In this document: piece by piece, positions 36,244 through 37,286 of the stretch | Layout of the letters: every line of letters begins with the position of its first letter | Position numbering within the stretch: the first letter of the stretch is position 1 | NCBI GenBank assembly: GCA_028876655.1 | Contig: JAGWRA010000275.1 | Coordinates: 1-37,286 of the forward strand | Length of the DNA stretch: 37,286 nucleotides | Source of the DNA: Acidobacteriota bacterium | GTDB taxonomy: Bacteria > Acidobacteriota > Vicinamibacteria > Vicinamibacterales > CAVVIG01 | Direction: 5' to 3' | Made by a program: the position numbers and the translations under genes | Notes under the pieces: model-generated | The model's input: only the letters and a program-made list of their open reading frames with translations | Database searches by the model: none | Told to the model about the DNA's origin: nothing

Positions 36244-37286
36244 ATGGAGTTGTTCGCAGATCGGTTCCTGCGTGGATCGTCGTCGCAGGCGCTCGACCTG
36301 GCCTCTGGCCGGCGTGTCGTGCTGCGCGAGTTCAGGGCGGCCGAAGCGTTCAGGCTGGCGCAATGGGCGGCCCGTTGTGCCGCCCGCGGGCAGACGAGGC
36401 GCGAGGCTCGTCCGGCGCTCGTGGATTTCGGTACATGCGCCGGCGAGCGGTGCTTCGAGGCCTACGCCGTGTGCGGCGACGTCGAGGCGCGCGGCGGGCC
36501 GCCGGCTCCGTCACCGATCGTGCGCGTGACGATTCAGCCGCGGGAGGCGTTGCGCGAACTGGCCGCTCTGCTCGACGACCCGGGTGGGTCCCTTGGAGGC
36601 GTGCGCATCGTCGCGCTGCGTGGCGGCCGCGGCTCGGGACGGAGCACGCTGCTCGCCCAGCTGGCGCGCGAAGCGCGCCTGCGCGGATACGTGCCGGTGT
36701 CCACGCCGCTGCTCGCGGCCTTCGCCGGATCGGCCATGGTGCCGGCGCTTCCGCCGGGGCTCCGCGACGAAGGGCACAGGCTGCTGGCAGGCCGCCACCT
36801 CCTCGTCCTCGACGACGACTCGGCAGAGACGGCGGCCGAGCGGCTGGCGCGGCTCGTGGTGCAGCTGGGCGCAGCCGGCCCGTCCGCCCATCTGGTCATC
36901 ACGACCGGGCGCGGCCGCGGAGCCTGCTGCACCGTCGACATGGATCCGCTGTCGGTGCCGCAGCTCATGGCCGTGGCGCGCGTGCATCGCCGGTACGGCG
37001 CGCGTGTCGCGTTCGCGACGGCCTCGGCGGCGCGGCTGGCGGAAGGGGCCCCCGGTCTCTTTCTCGATCGCCTGCGGCGGACCCTGCTGGCGCCAGGCCG
37101 GGGCGTCGGGCGACGCAGGAACGCTACGGAGGCAGCCCGCCCTGCCATCGTGCAGGCGGCGGCTGTGGCGGAAGAGGCGGCGGAGTATCGCGTGGTGGCC
37201 CGGCAATCCGGGCCGGTTGGCGGTGAAGGGCCCCCGGGGCCGTCGCCGGCGCGTGCGGCCGCGGCGGCCGGGGCGGCGCTGGCGGC
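36244..37286 (+). CDS. P-loop NTPase-like regulator, N-terminal part (open at window end; absent from the supplied ORF track)
   Basis: RBS GGAGGGGG then ATG; 347 codons with no stop to base 37286. MELFADRFLRGSSSQALDLASGRRVVLREF...; Walker A-like ALRGGRGSGRSTLLAQLARE; Walker B-like RHLLVLDDDS. Confidence 0.7.
   Translation, partial: MELFADRFLRGSSSQALDLASGRRVVLREFRAAEAFRLAQWAARCAARGQTRREARPALVDFGTCAGERCFEAYAVCGDVEARGGPPAPSPIVRVTIQPREALRELAALLDDPGGSLGGVRIVALRGGRGSGRSTLLAQLAREARLRGYVPVSTPLLAAFAGSAMVPALPPGLRDEGHRLLAGRHLLVLDDDSAETAAERLARLVVQLGAAGPSAHLVITTGRGRGACCTVDMDPLSVPQLMAVARVHRRYGARVAFATASAARLAEGAPGLFLDRLRRTLLAPGRGVGRRRNATEAARPAIVQAAAVAEEAAEYRVVARQSGPVGGEGPPGPSPARAAAAAGAALA

Overview
This 37.3-kb, GC-rich, densely coding bacterial window looks chromosomal. 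It is probably Acidobacteriota, possibly a Vicinamibacteria-like lineage; that is an inference from the VWFA-related 'acidobacterial' protein type, gene order and GC content, and it has not been tested. Most of it is housekeeping: glyS 3' end, ppdK, corA, mutL, rarA, a TrmH/SpoU rRNA methyltransferase, greA, a patatin-like membrane protein, a Cys/Met PLP enzyme, an RCK-DHH phosphoesterase, a VWFA protein, uvrB, an mlaE-mlaF-mlaD cluster with two small membrane/helical ORFs, hpt, deoC, a REC-HD-GYP regulator, tRNA-Val(CAC), tRNA-Gly(CCC), phosphomannomutase, a sugar nucleotidyltransferase, pgsA, and a minus-strand run aroC-def-fmt-rsmB-PASTA-rpe-thioesterase-epimerase-bamD. A P-loop NTPase-like ORF, absent from the supplied track, runs off the right end. 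I found no CRISPR array, transposase, prophage or obvious defence island. The most interesting signals are: (1) heptanucleotide tandem repeats in three convergent 3'/3' intergenic regions, two tracts of which form an inverted pair around about 390 bp of anomalous sequence; (2) a possible structured leader RNA starting at the predicted greA start site; (3) a patatin-fold membrane protein lacking the GxSxG serine; (4) a VWFA gene without a stop codon that reads through a terminator-like hairpin into uvrB; (5) a kinase-less PASTA protein where Firmicutes carry prkC; and (6) five exact 102-nt-period repeats in the MCE protein.
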